From Tahibacter amnicola (GTDB lineage Bacteria; Pseudomonadota; Gammaproteobacteria; Xanthomonadales; Rhodanobacteraceae), in contig NZ_CP104694.1 in NCBI RefSeq assembly GCF_025398735.1, forward strand, positions 3,311,001-3,375,000: a stretch of 64,000 nucleotides of DNA. The letters run 5' to 3'. Shown piece by piece: positions 18,093-27,297 of the stretch. The first letter of the stretch is position 1. Each line of letters opens with the position of its first letter. A model generated the notes under the pieces. It did not search any database. It was not told the origin of the DNA and saw only the letters and a list, made by a program, of their open reading frames with translations. A program made the translations under genes and the position numbers.

Positions 18093-18560
18093 GTCGAGGC
18101 TGGCAACGCCGTCATTCACTCGGAATTTTCCGGACCATGGCTGGCCTGAAGCGGTTGGCTGGCCCAACGTTGTTCCGGGCAGGAGTCAGGACCCTCAGCG
18201 CATTGCCCGGCACGCGGCTCGGAATTTTCCGGATTGTGGTTGGCCTGGATTGCACCTTCGCTCGGAATTTTCCGAATCGTGGTTGGCCTGGAATGCCGGG
18301 CCTGGAATGCCGTCGAGGTTGGCAACGCCGTCATTCACTCGGAATTTTCCGGACCATGGCTGGCCTGAAGCGATTGGCTGGCCCGACGCTGTTCCGGACA
18401 GGAGTCAGGATCCTCAGCGCATTGCCCGGCACGCGGCTCGGAATTTTCCGGATTGTGGTTGGCCTGGATTGCACCCTTCCGGGCAGGAGTCAGGACCCTC
18501 AGCGCATTGCCCCGCACGCGGCTCGGAATTTTCCGAATCGTGGTTGGCCTGGAATGATTT
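18093..18560 (+). repeat. Tandem array of six REP-like family-I elements
   Basis: Six copies of TCGGAATTTTCCG[AG] plus TGG[CT]TGGCC start at 18120, 18219, 18262, 18339, 18438 and 18523, all on the plus strand. They sit in a larger tandem duplication: 18093-18255 and 18312-18475 are near-identical (period 219 bp), and a partial third unit covers 18478-18560. Copies alternate between two subtypes (GACCATGGCTGGCC and GATTGTGGTTGGCC). This accounts for most of the 653-nt gap 18036-18688; the open frames through it are translated repeats. Confidence 0.85.
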
Positions 18561-18688
18561 GGCCTGGAATGCCGTAGTCGCCTGGAATGGCGGATGCGGA
18601 TCTGGAGCGCGGGCTGGGGGATGAGCCTTGTCTCACGCCATGACACCGCCGCGCGTATCCTTGCCGGATTCGTGCGGGAGGTGCCGGT

Positions 18689-19843
18689 GTGCTGCATACA
18701 TTCGTAGTGTCGAATTACCGGTCGTTACGTGATCTGAAGATGCGGCTGGAGCCGCTGACGCTGGTCACCGGTGCCAACGGCAGCGGGAAGTCGAATCTGT
18801 ATCGTGCGCTACGGTTGTTGTCGCAGGCGGCGAGTGGCCGGCTGGCCGAGTCGCTGGCGCTGGAAGGGGGCATGCCCTCGATCACCTGGGCAGGGCCGCG
18901 CGATACACGCAGCCAGCAGCGGCGCCGCGTGCCGATCCAGGGAACAGCGGGGGCGGCACCGGTGAGGGTCACGTTTGGTTTCGCCGCTGATGATGTTGCC
19001 TACGAAATTTCCCTGGGCCTGCCGACGAAGGGGCCGCCGACGCGATTCCTGCTGGATCCGGAGATCAAGTCCGAAGTCGTCTGGCAGGGTAGCCCTCGTC
19101 GCAAAGGGAACACCTGGCTCGAACGCGATGGCAACCATGTGACGTTGCAGGAGGCCGGTGGCGAATGGCAGCGTCTGGGCTTCATGCCCATTGCCAGCCG
19201 TTCGGTTTTGTCGGAACTGAGCGAGCCGGGGCGTTATCCCGAGGTGTTCGCTTTGCGCGAGCGCCTGCGCAGCTGGCGCTTCTACGATGGTTTCCGCACC
19301 GATGCGGAAAGTCCGTTGCGTCAGCCGCGCGTGAGTGTTCGCACAGACACGCTGGCGCACGACGGCAACGATCTGGCGGCAGCATTGCAGACGATCCTTG
19401 AAATTGGCGACAGCGACGCCCTGCAGGCGGCGGTGGACGATGCCTTCCCGGGTTCGCGACTGGTGATCCGTGATAGCGGCGACGCGCGCCTGGAAGTCGG
19501 GCTTGCCGTGGAGGGTCTGCTGCGCGAGCTCGGTGCCGCGGAACTGTCCGACGGCACCTTGCGCTACCTGTGTCTGCTGGCGGCGTTGATGAGCCCACGT
19601 CCGCCACCGCTGCTGGTGCTCAACGAGCCAGAGCAGAGCCTGCATGAAGACCTGCTCCGTCCGCTGGCGCGCCAGATCGCGGCAGCGGCGCGGCGCAGCC
19701 AGGTCTGGGTGATCAGTCATGCGCCGCCGCTGGTCGCCGCGCTGGAGGATGTCACCAACGTCTGTGCGACGGCCCTCGCGCGCGAATTCGGAGAGACGCG
19801 CATTCTCGGGCAGGGGCTGCTCGATGAGCCGCCCTGGCCGTAG
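18689..19843 (+). CDS. AAA-family ATPase (RecF/OLD-like, single gene)
   Basis: The 384-aa protein has the N-terminal strand FVVSNYRSLRDLKMRLEPL, a Walker A GANGSGKS at about residues 29-36, an ABC-signature-like ELSDGTLRYLCLLAAL, a Walker B LLVLNEPEQSLH and a switch His in VWVISHAPPL. This is the SMC/RecF-type AAA_21 layout. There is no nuclease (TOPRIM) domain and no adjacent partner gene, so assignment to a defence system is not supported. It starts at GTG 18689, 7 nt after GGGAGG. The function is unknown; DNA-related ATPase is the family expectation. Confidence 0.85.
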   Translation: MLHTFVVSNYRSLRDLKMRLEPLTLVTGANGSGKSNLYRALRLLSQAASGRLAESLALEGGMPSITWAGPRDTRSQQRRRVPIQGTAGAAPVRVTFGFAADDVAYEISLGLPTKGPPTRFLLDPEIKSEVVWQGSPRRKGNTWLERDGNHVTLQEAGGEWQRLGFMPIASRSVLSELSEPGRYPEVFALRERLRSWRFYDGFRTDAESPLRQPRVSVRTDTLAHDGNDLAAALQTILEIGDSDALQAAVDDAFPGSRLVIRDSGDARLEVGLAVEGLLRELGAAELSDGTLRYLCLLAALMSPRPPPLLVLNEPEQSLHEDLLRPLARQIAAAARRSQVWVISHAPPLVAALEDVTNVCATALAREFGETRILGQGLLDEPPWP

Positions 19844-19923
19844 AAGGCTCTCGTGTCGCCTCGCTGCTTCGCGGCCACCGCGTTGCGCGCAAAACAGCGA
19901 AGTTCCTCGGTACAGCCGGTGGA

Positions 19924-22215
19924 CTATTCGTTGTCACGTCCCTTCTTGCCCGGGCACGGCAAAGTGTCCCAGTCGTGCCCCTTTGGCGGATTCAGATACC
20001 CGTCGGCGAAGCGGCTGTCCCCCATGACGGCGACGTCGAACAGGCAGTTGTCGCGCAGTGCCTTGTCCTGTACCCGGCGACACGCCACTTCGGCCAGCTC
20101 CGGATGCATGCGGGTCAGCGGCGAATTGCTCGGCAATGTGGTCTTGCACGCCAAGCCACTGTCGGGAGCCGCAGGCCAGCTCTTGTCGGTAAAGTCCTGG
20201 GTGCTCATGCCCGGATCGTAGTCAAACAGACTGCTGATCCGGGTGACGCGCCAGGCGTTGGCAAATGTGCGATTGAGGACGTCGTGCCGATCGCCCAATG
20301 CCGCTGGCCGCGGACCGAATGACGAACCGTCGGGCGCGCGAGGGAGCCAGTCAGTGCCGATGACATGGCCTGCAATCCCTTCCCGCGCCGGCGTCTTGTG
20401 CACGTTCACGTCCAGATACCAGTATCCCTGGGATGACCAGAAGCGCGGCGTCACCGTCAGACGTGTGCCGTCGCCGGTCTTGATATCAAATCCGTCGCCG
20501 GACTCCGCGGCGGCAATCCAGCTGCCCTGGCCCAGGTCCAGGCGCGTCTCGGTGGCGGTGATCTCCCGGCCGTTAAGTCGAAGCACCATGTCGCCGTCCG
20601 GCTGGGCCGCCTTTCGCGGCTGGTAGGTGATGCGGTGTTTGCCGGCGCGGATAGCCACGGCGGTGTTCAGACTGACGCAACTGGAGAGTCCGGTGTATGC
20701 ATTTGGTGGTGGCGTGAACGTCGTCTGCACGGGCGATTGACGTGACTGCAATTCAAATCCCGTGGCGGAGTTCTTGAGCACGACGAATTCGCCGGCCGCC
20801 TGGAAATCGTAGTGAACGCCATTGGTGGTCGTGATGTGCGGATCACCCGCGTCGGCGGATGCGGCATCCGGTGGAAAGCCGCAGTAGGCATCCCGAAAGG
20901 TTTCGGCTGCGGCCTGCGCGCTGCCCGGTGAAGGCGGAGGCATCGTCGTCAGCAGGGCAGGCGACAACACCAGGGTGCAATAGCCGGGCAATTCGTTCGA
21001 CAGGTGCGGGAAGCGTCCTGCTACGCCCTTGACATGGCAGCCACCGCATTCGACAGGTACGGTGGGGCCCGCCTGCGACAGATCGTTCTGTGGCCACTCG
21101 GCCGGAACGATGGGTTCGTAGCGATTGGGCGCAAACGTCGGCAGATTCTCCGGCGGCCCGGACAGGCTGCTCCACAGTACACCGTCGCCCAGGTCAGCAT
21201 CCGGGTGCGTGATGTACGGATTCTCGCCCGCATGGCAGTCGGTGCACACACCGCCCGTGCCGCCGAGTAGCTCATAGCCACCCGCCTGGTAGCGTCCTTC
21301 CGGGTCGATGGCCAGGTTTGGAACACCGATCGGAATCTGGTCGCCCGCGTCGAATGTGAAGCCCACTCCGCTCATCTGGTTGTCCCAGAAGCAGACCTTC
21401 GAGGTCTCCTCGCTGAGGCAGATCACCCCGTCAAATTGGACGGAATCGAGCGTGTCGTCTACATAGCGCGGCAGCGCATAGCACATGCCGGCCGGCGATG
21501 TGCTCTTGTAGCTGCGCAGCTCGGCGGGTGTGCCGACGATGAACTGGATCGTTTCGGGAATGAATCCCTGCGATTTCCAGCCGGCCGTGCCGTTCGGATC
21601 CATCTGTCCGATCGGAGGTGGAATCGGCACCCGGGCGTCCATGCATTCGTTGATATAGAGCTGGCCGGAGTTCACGGTGGGTGACAACAGCCCCATGCCG
21701 GCTTTCGGCTTCACCCGCAACGCAGTCCACCGGCTGGCCTGCAACGGCGTGAGGACGAAAGGTTCACGGCGTGGTAGCCGGTCATTGGCTTTCTCGGGAA
21801 GTTTGGTCCGCAGGGCAATTTCGAGCGCGCGCAGTTTGCCCAGTAGTCGATCGTCGTCGCGGTGTCGCGCAGAGTGGGCGAACAGCCATTCCAGGCCATA
21901 CTGGCGCGCAACCAGTCGCGTCTGTCCCTTTACCGTGCCGACGCGCAGGAGGTTTCTCTCGAACTCCGCGAAGGCGCGTCGGCCGTCGTCATCGATGCTG
22001 GTCAACAGGTCAGTGCGATACCAGGATTGCGCCTGTTCGACAAACGCCTGTGTCACGCGGATCTGCTTTCCCTGCGCGTCGAAGAAGCCACCGTGGCCGA
22101 TGGTTGCAATTGGCTCGCCGGTTTGTGCAAGACCGACGAGCGTCCAGGCAGCCAGGCAGGTTGCCGCTATCGCTTCGCGCACCCGGTGGAGCGCGCATCT
22201 GAGCCGCAGTCGCAT
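19924..22215 (-). CDS. Secreted c-type cytochrome-like protein with a VWD-like domain
   Basis: The 763-aa protein begins with a basic, hydrophobic signal (to about residue 31, ending LVGLAQTG). Two haem-binding CxxCH motifs are present, CTDCH (about 328) and CGGCH (about 396). Further C-terminal, GDPHITTTNGVHYDFQAAGE (about 465-485) matches the start of a von Willebrand factor type D domain, and 'CGFPPDAA' lies between. Electron transfer plus a VWD-like adhesion module in the periplasm or outside the cell is the expectation; the redox partner is unknown. AGGAGA precedes the ATG at 22215. The gene is convergent with the AAA ATPase gene. Confidence 0.8.
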   Translation of the reverse strand: MRLRLRCALHRVREAIAATCLAAWTLVGLAQTGEPIATIGHGGFFDAQGKQIRVTQAFVEQAQSWYRTDLLTSIDDDGRRAFAEFERNLLRVGTVKGQTRLVARQYGLEWLFAHSARHRDDDRLLGKLRALEIALRTKLPEKANDRLPRREPFVLTPLQASRWTALRVKPKAGMGLLSPTVNSGQLYINECMDARVPIPPPIGQMDPNGTAGWKSQGFIPETIQFIVGTPAELRSYKSTSPAGMCYALPRYVDDTLDSVQFDGVICLSEETSKVCFWDNQMSGVGFTFDAGDQIPIGVPNLAIDPEGRYQAGGYELLGGTGGVCTDCHAGENPYITHPDADLGDGVLWSSLSGPPENLPTFAPNRYEPIVPAEWPQNDLSQAGPTVPVECGGCHVKGVAGRFPHLSNELPGYCTLVLSPALLTTMPPPSPGSAQAAAETFRDAYCGFPPDAASADAGDPHITTTNGVHYDFQAAGEFVVLKNSATGFELQSRQSPVQTTFTPPPNAYTGLSSCVSLNTAVAIRAGKHRITYQPRKAAQPDGDMVLRLNGREITATETRLDLGQGSWIAAAESGDGFDIKTGDGTRLTVTPRFWSSQGYWYLDVNVHKTPAREGIAGHVIGTDWLPRAPDGSSFGPRPAALGDRHDVLNRTFANAWRVTRISSLFDYDPGMSTQDFTDKSWPAAPDSGLACKTTLPSNSPLTRMHPELAEVACRRVQDKALRDNCLFDVAVMGDSRFADGYLNPPKGHDWDTLPCPGKKGRDNE

Positions 22216-22367
22216 GGGATTCTCCTCAGAGTAGTGAGCCCCCTTGGTCGACTAAACGATCGAAGTGACAAAAGCGAACAGTGAAAAAATAAATGCGATG
22301 TGATGCTGTGGTCTGCAGTCCCGCATTCTGCGGGGCGAGACTGACCCACGGGTCTACCCGTAGTCCG

Positions 22368-22389
22368 CCCCCTCCGGTGAAGGAGGGGG
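22368..22389 (-). terminator. Hairpin downstream of the metalloprotease gene
   Basis: Arms CCCCCTCC and GGAGGGGG around GGTGAA, 15 nt after the stop codon of the gene 22404-24842. No T tract follows on the minus strand. Confidence 0.5.
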
Positions 22390-22403
22390 TGGTATTCACA
22401 CGG

Positions 22404-24842
22404 TTACGGCGAGTAGTGGTGCACGTGCGACCAGCCATTTCCCGGCTGGATGCAGAGCAGTTCGTCGCGGCTGTCACCGGCAGCGAAATCGCCGGCCAGG
22501 CAGCGATCGCCGCTGTTGATCATCCACCAGCCGATACTGCCGCTACCGAGGTTTCCCCATTGGTATAGCCAGCTGACATTGTCATAGGCCAACAGCTGCG
22601 ACCAGCCATTGGGTGCAACCGCGAGGATTTCATCGCGACCATTTCCGCTGATGAAATTGCCCTTCACGTACACGTCCTGGTTGCCGATCCACCAGGTGTG
22701 GATCCAGTGATTGCCGCTGTTGCCCCACAGCGCGTTCCAGGCGCCCGTGATGTAGCGATTGGTGTGTGACCAGCCGTTCGGATTGATAGCCTGGAATTCG
22801 TCGCCCGCGTTAGCGGTGCCGAAGTTGCCGGCAACGTAGCGATCCAGCCAGCCGATGTTCCACCAGTAGATCGCGTTGTTGCCGAGGTTGGTCCAGGAGG
22901 TGGTCCATCCCGTTCCGGTAAGCCGCATCACGTGGGCGTAATAGCTGGCGGGGCTGATCGCGAGGAGTTCGTCGCCTGGGGCGGCGGCATCGAGCGAGGC
23001 CGCCAGATAGCGGTCGGCGGGCCCCAGCAGCCACCAATCCATCGCACCGTTGCCGCCGTTGGCCCACACGGTCGTCCAGTTGCCACCCTGGAACACCATC
23101 AGGTGTGCATAGCCCGACTGCGGATTGATCGCAAGCAGTTCGTCGCGGCCGTTGCCCGTGATGAAGTCGCCGGCAATGAACCGGTCGACCGGTCCGATCG
23201 CCCACCAGTGAACCGATCCGTTGCCCCCGTTGCCCCACTGCGTGGACCAGGCACCGCCGCTAAAATCCATCAGATGTGCATAGTGGGAGCCGGGATTGGC
23301 CGCAAACAGTTCGTCAGCGCCATCACCGTCAAAGTCGCCGACGGCGTAGTGGTCGTTGGCGTTGAAGTGCCACCAGTGAATCGTACCGTTGCCACCATTG
23401 CCCCAGAGGTATTTCCACCCCAGCGGCGCCACCGGCGTGAAGTTGCTGACAGTGCAGGCTGTGTCGCGCAAGACGCGTGCATTGTTGCGCTGCGAGTGGT
23501 CTCCGGTCTTGCGGCCGTTGTACTTCACATCCGGGTTTGAGAAATGTCCCACGCGCGGGCAATTTGAGTTGCAGTTGTACGCCATCACCGTGCGGTAGTT
23601 GTACAGCGGCCGCTGGGCGCCGTGTCCATGCGCGAAGGGTGAGGTGCCGGGATCGGCTTCCGGGTTGTGTCGCGCACCTTGCAGGTGTCCCACTTCGTGC
23701 GCGAACGTGAAGTTGCTGGTGGCATAGTTGTAGTGCACTACTGCAAAAGGGTTCGACGCGTTGGCCATGATCGAGGTGGCCTGGCCGGCGATGCCGCTGG
23801 GCAGGCTGCCTGTAAGCAAGACAATCACATCGGCGCCCAGCTCCGTACGCCAGGTGTGCACGATATCCATGAAGCCATCGCCATTGCCGTTGAGACGGAC
23901 CAGGTCTGTGGTCGAACTGCCGCTCATGGTATTCGACTCGGTGTAGCTCACCTGTCGCGCACCCACGAGATTCAGCTTGAGGTTGTGGACCTGACTGTTG
24001 ATGTAGGCCTGGTTGGCCTGGGCGATGGCATTCTGGGCCAGCAACGGGATGTTTCCATGCGCTGATTGTGCGGCCGGGGTGTACACGACCAGCACGTTGG
24101 TGATGCACGGTGACGCGGCTGCCGCCGCGGGTGCGGAAACGGCGGCCGCGCTACCGAAGTCGGCGAGGGCATCGCGCAGCGTCTGGTGTGCCGAGGGCGA
24201 CTTCGTTGTTGCCGATGCGTTCGTAGCGGGAGGCGGAAACGGACCGACGACGGACTCATCGGTGGCGCATTGCGTCTTCCCCACGATATCGCTGTCGATA
24301 CGGCGGACCAGTTGAGCGCCGCGTCCCAGCGGCTCGATCAGAAGGACATCCGTGCGGAGATCGCCGTGCGGTGGTGCGTCGTCGCCGTGATCCGGATCCG
24401 GCGGCAGGCGAGGGTCTTCGTGGTGGTGATTGACAGACACATAGCCGCTGAGTTCTCCGCGATGGGCTACCAGGACCGCTGTCGTGTTCTCGCCCTCGAC
24501 GTGTCCCTCCCAGGTGATCGCGCCGTCGGCATTGCGTTCCAGCGAATCGCGCACGAGTACCGAATCAACGTCGCGCAGCAGGTTCAGCCGCAGCGTTTCG
24601 CTGCTGGCAAGGTCGGCTTGCAGTCGGGCGATGCGGTGATCAAGGGTTTCTGGTTGGCGCAGGTGGCGCTGGAAGCGTTCGGTCTGGGCGGCGTCGAGCC
24701 GTGGCGAATCGTCGCTGAGCAGGGAGGGCACTTCCTGCGCGAAGGCGCTGGCAGTGCCGAGGGTCATCGCCAGCAGGCAGCCGATGCGCCGCGAGAGGCC
24801 GGCACAGTGTGGTCGGTCGTGGTGAGTTCGAGGAGCGGGCAT
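22404..24842 (-). CDS. Secreted metzincin metalloprotease with C-terminal propeller-like repeats
   Basis: The 812-aa protein has a signal peptide (GCLLAMTLGTASAFAQ), a propeptide-like region to about residue 245, then a catalytic domain with the zinc motif HEVGHLQGARH (His about 382, 386 and 392) and a downstream Met in VMAYNC, which together define a metzincin. From about residue 490 to the end there are seven repeats of about 46 residues built on WGNxGNGxxHWW, AGDF and RDELLAI...YAHLM, like FG-GAP/VCBS repeats. It is likely an exported protease with a substrate- or glycan-binding tail. AGGAA lies upstream of the ATG at 24842. No CTERM-type tail is present. Confidence 0.87.
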   Translation of the reverse strand: MPAPRTHHDRPHCAGLSRRIGCLLAMTLGTASAFAQEVPSLLSDDSPRLDAAQTERFQRHLRQPETLDHRIARLQADLASSETLRLNLLRDVDSVLVRDSLERNADGAITWEGHVEGENTTAVLVAHRGELSGYVSVNHHHEDPRLPPDPDHGDDAPPHGDLRTDVLLIEPLGRGAQLVRRIDSDIVGKTQCATDESVVGPFPPPATNASATTKSPSAHQTLRDALADFGSAAAVSAPAAAAASPCITNVLVVYTPAAQSAHGNIPLLAQNAIAQANQAYINSQVHNLKLNLVGARQVSYTESNTMSGSSTTDLVRLNGNGDGFMDIVHTWRTELGADVIVLLTGSLPSGIAGQATSIMANASNPFAVVHYNYATSNFTFAHEVGHLQGARHNPEADPGTSPFAHGHGAQRPLYNYRTVMAYNCNSNCPRVGHFSNPDVKYNGRKTGDHSQRNNARVLRDTACTVSNFTPVAPLGWKYLWGNGGNGTIHWWHFNANDHYAVGDFDGDGADELFAANPGSHYAHLMDFSGGAWSTQWGNGGNGSVHWWAIGPVDRFIAGDFITGNGRDELLAINPQSGYAHLMVFQGGNWTTVWANGGNGAMDWWLLGPADRYLAASLDAAAPGDELLAISPASYYAHVMRLTGTGWTTSWTNLGNNAIYWWNIGWLDRYVAGNFGTANAGDEFQAINPNGWSHTNRYITGAWNALWGNSGNHWIHTWWIGNQDVYVKGNFISGNGRDEILAVAPNGWSQLLAYDNVSWLYQWGNLGSGSIGWWMINSGDRCLAGDFAAGDSRDELLCIQPGNGWSHVHHYSP

Positions 24843-24924
24843 GGTCGTGTTCCTGGAAAAGCGCTGGAAGTGCGCTACGCCATGCTAAAAACGATACCGC
24901 CTGGATCCCGGGCACAAAGCGGTG

Positions 24925-27286
24925 TCAAATGGGTACGTCGTCCGGGCGTGTGGGACGAAATTGGCTGCAAGCCCTTGTTCCGGCAGCAGGTCTGAACCAA
25001 GGACGGTTTGTCGTCGACGGCGTCTGCTCCGAGGCGGTTATCTGCACTTGCCGGCCACCCGCTGCGACGGCTTGCCTGGTGCTTCCTGCGGATGCGGATC
25101 CTGGCAACGCCAGGGTCGCGGAAATGTCCAGCGGCGCCTCTGCTCCTGTTCCCTTTGCGCGGAACCGGCGTGCCGGACAAGTGGGGCAGTGCGGCGGAGG
25201 GTGTTTATCTGCCGTACTCAGTAGTTCCCACAGCGCCGCAAAGTCGACAGGCTTCACGAGGTGGTGATCGATGCCGGCTTCCTTGGAGCGTCGACGGTCT
25301 TCCTCCTGTCCCCAGCCAGTCAATGCAATCAGCGTGACGTCGTCGTCGCCGAGTGTCGTGCGCACCTGTCGTGCCAGTTCGTAGCCGTCCATACCCGGCA
25401 TGCCCAGGTCCAGCAGCACGACGTCGGGTCGCTCCGCTTCGATGGCAGCCAGTCCGGTTTCACCATCGTGGGCAATGCGGACTTCATTGCCAAGTCCGCG
25501 CAGGATGATGCCCAGGCTGTCGGCCGCATCTTCGTTGTCGTCGACCACCAGGATACGGTGCGGTACCAGACCCGGCGGCGGAATGCCCTGCCGTGCTGCC
25601 GGTTCCGCCCGATCGTCCGGTACGGATACCAGCGGCAGGCGTACGACAAATTCGCTTCCCTTGCCAACGCCGGCACTGCGCGCCTCGACGATGCCGCCAT
25701 GCATCGCCACCAGGCTGCGAACCAGGGTGAGGCCAATACCCAGTCCGCCCTGGGGCGTGTGCTCGACCTGGGTGAAAATGTCAAAGACACGCGGCAGCAT
25801 GGGTTCCGGAATGCCGTTGCCGTTATCCCGGACTGACAGTACGGCATGGCCCTGTTCACCGCCGACAGTGACGCAGATCCGGCCGCCGTCACTCGTGTAG
25901 CGGGCTGCATTGTTGAGCAGGTTGGCGACGACCTGCGTGAGCCGCACCGGATCTGCGTCGAGCATCACAGGGTAGGCCGGCATGCGCACGGTGAGATGGT
26001 GATGTGCCGCGTCGATCAACGGACGGCTCGTGTCGATGGCGTTGCGGATCACGTTGCGCAGGTCGACCATTTCCCGGCGCAACTCGATCTTTCCGCCCGT
26101 GATGCGGGACACTTCCAGGAGGTCATCGACCAGTCGGACCAGGTGCTCCACCTGGCGCTCAAGCATCGCGCACACGGCGGCAGTTCCTTTCGCGTCATCG
26201 CCAGCCTCGGCCGCGGAACGCAGGATGTACAGCCCGTTGCGAATGGGGGCCAGCGGGTTGCGCAGTTCGTGGGCGAGGGTGGCAAGGAACTCGTCCTTGC
26301 GGCGATCGGCCTCGTGCAGCGCCTGTGCGGCCTGTTTCACGAGGGTTACATCCTGTATCACCGAGCAGGCGCCGACGACGTCGCCGTCGTCATCGCGCAA
26401 CGGCGCCGCGCTCATCCGTACCCAGCTCTCGCTGCCGTCCGCATCGGTGTGCCGCATTTCCAGGCCCGGCATCACCGTTTCGCCCCGTAGGGCACGCTGG
26501 TCTGGCAGGTTTCGAAGCGGAACCGGCACGCCGTGCTCGTCCCAGGCTTCCCACTGTTTCATGGATGCGGCTTGCAGCGGGTTGGTTCTGGACAGATAGC
26601 GTTCCATGACCGAATTGCTCAGTGTCCGCGAGCCGGTCCTGTCCGTTACATTGACGGCGGCAGGTAGCTGCTCGATGATGGCACGCAGGCGCTTCTCGCT
26701 CAGGCGAAGTGCTTCCTCAGCCGCTTTGCGCTCGGAGATGTCATCGAGCAACACCGCCACCTGTCGCTCGGCGGGATTGCCCATGCGAAACGCATAGACG
26801 TTGAACCAACGTTGCGGAGCGCCGGTGGAATGGATGAAGCGCTCGGCGCGACCGGTCGTGACGATGCGGCCATAGGTTTCGAACCAGTGCGCTTCGTGGT
26901 CGGGCATGATCTCCCGCATGCTACGCCCCACCACATTATGGAAGCCCGTCTGGCGCGCGAAGGATTGATTGACCTCTTCGAAACGGTAGTCGCAGGCCTG
27001 CCCGTTGTCGTCGAAAAGCACCCGGACGATGCAATAGCCTTCGTCGATGGAATCGAACAAGGTCCTGTAGCGGGTCTCGCTCCGCCGCAAAGCCTGTTCG
27101 GCCTGCATGCGCGTGAGATAGTCGGCCGCATGGCGGGCAAGTAGTCCCATCAGGCGGAGTTCCCGCTCTGTAGGTTGATGCGATCTGCAGAAATGGGTGG
27201 AGACGATGCCGAGCACGGTGCCGGCACCGTCGATCAGCGGTGTGGATTGAACGGCATGGACGCCGGCATCCAACAGCACCTGCTGT
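24925..27286 (-). pseudogene. 3' fragment of an IS-disrupted hybrid histidine kinase
   Basis: This fragment starts at the IS66 junction (27286) with QQVLLDAGVHAVQSTP and continues the GAF domain, then two PAS domains (RTLFDSIDEGYCIVRVLFDD and IEQLPAAVNVTDRTG), HisKA (FLATLAHELRNPLAP), HATPase and a receiver (VVLLDLGMPGMDG, LVKPVD). A reading frame through the IS end would put a 40-residue leader in front, so a truncated but catalytically complete kinase could still be made if an outward promoter exists. The C-terminus runs about 90 residues beyond the receiver in low-complexity sequence, unlike the paralog at 6830-10147, perhaps because the original stop was lost. The 5' part is at 30893-31655. 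Confidence 0.88.
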
Positions 27287-27297
27287 GTAACCGTTAA

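Noticed and set aside
18093-18560. CRISPR array
   Set aside because: Repeat spacing is irregular and the spacers are part of a duplicated block; no cas gene is in the window.
18019-18624. Open frames of 201 and 146 codons with repeated RNFPDHGWPE and SEFSESWLAWN peptides
   Set aside because: They translate the REP array; the peptide repeats follow the DNA repeats, and there is no start-site or domain support.
18689-19843. Anti-phage defence ATPase
   Set aside because: No nuclease, reverse transcriptase or toxin partner is adjacent and no other defence genes are in the window; only a generic AAA call is justified.
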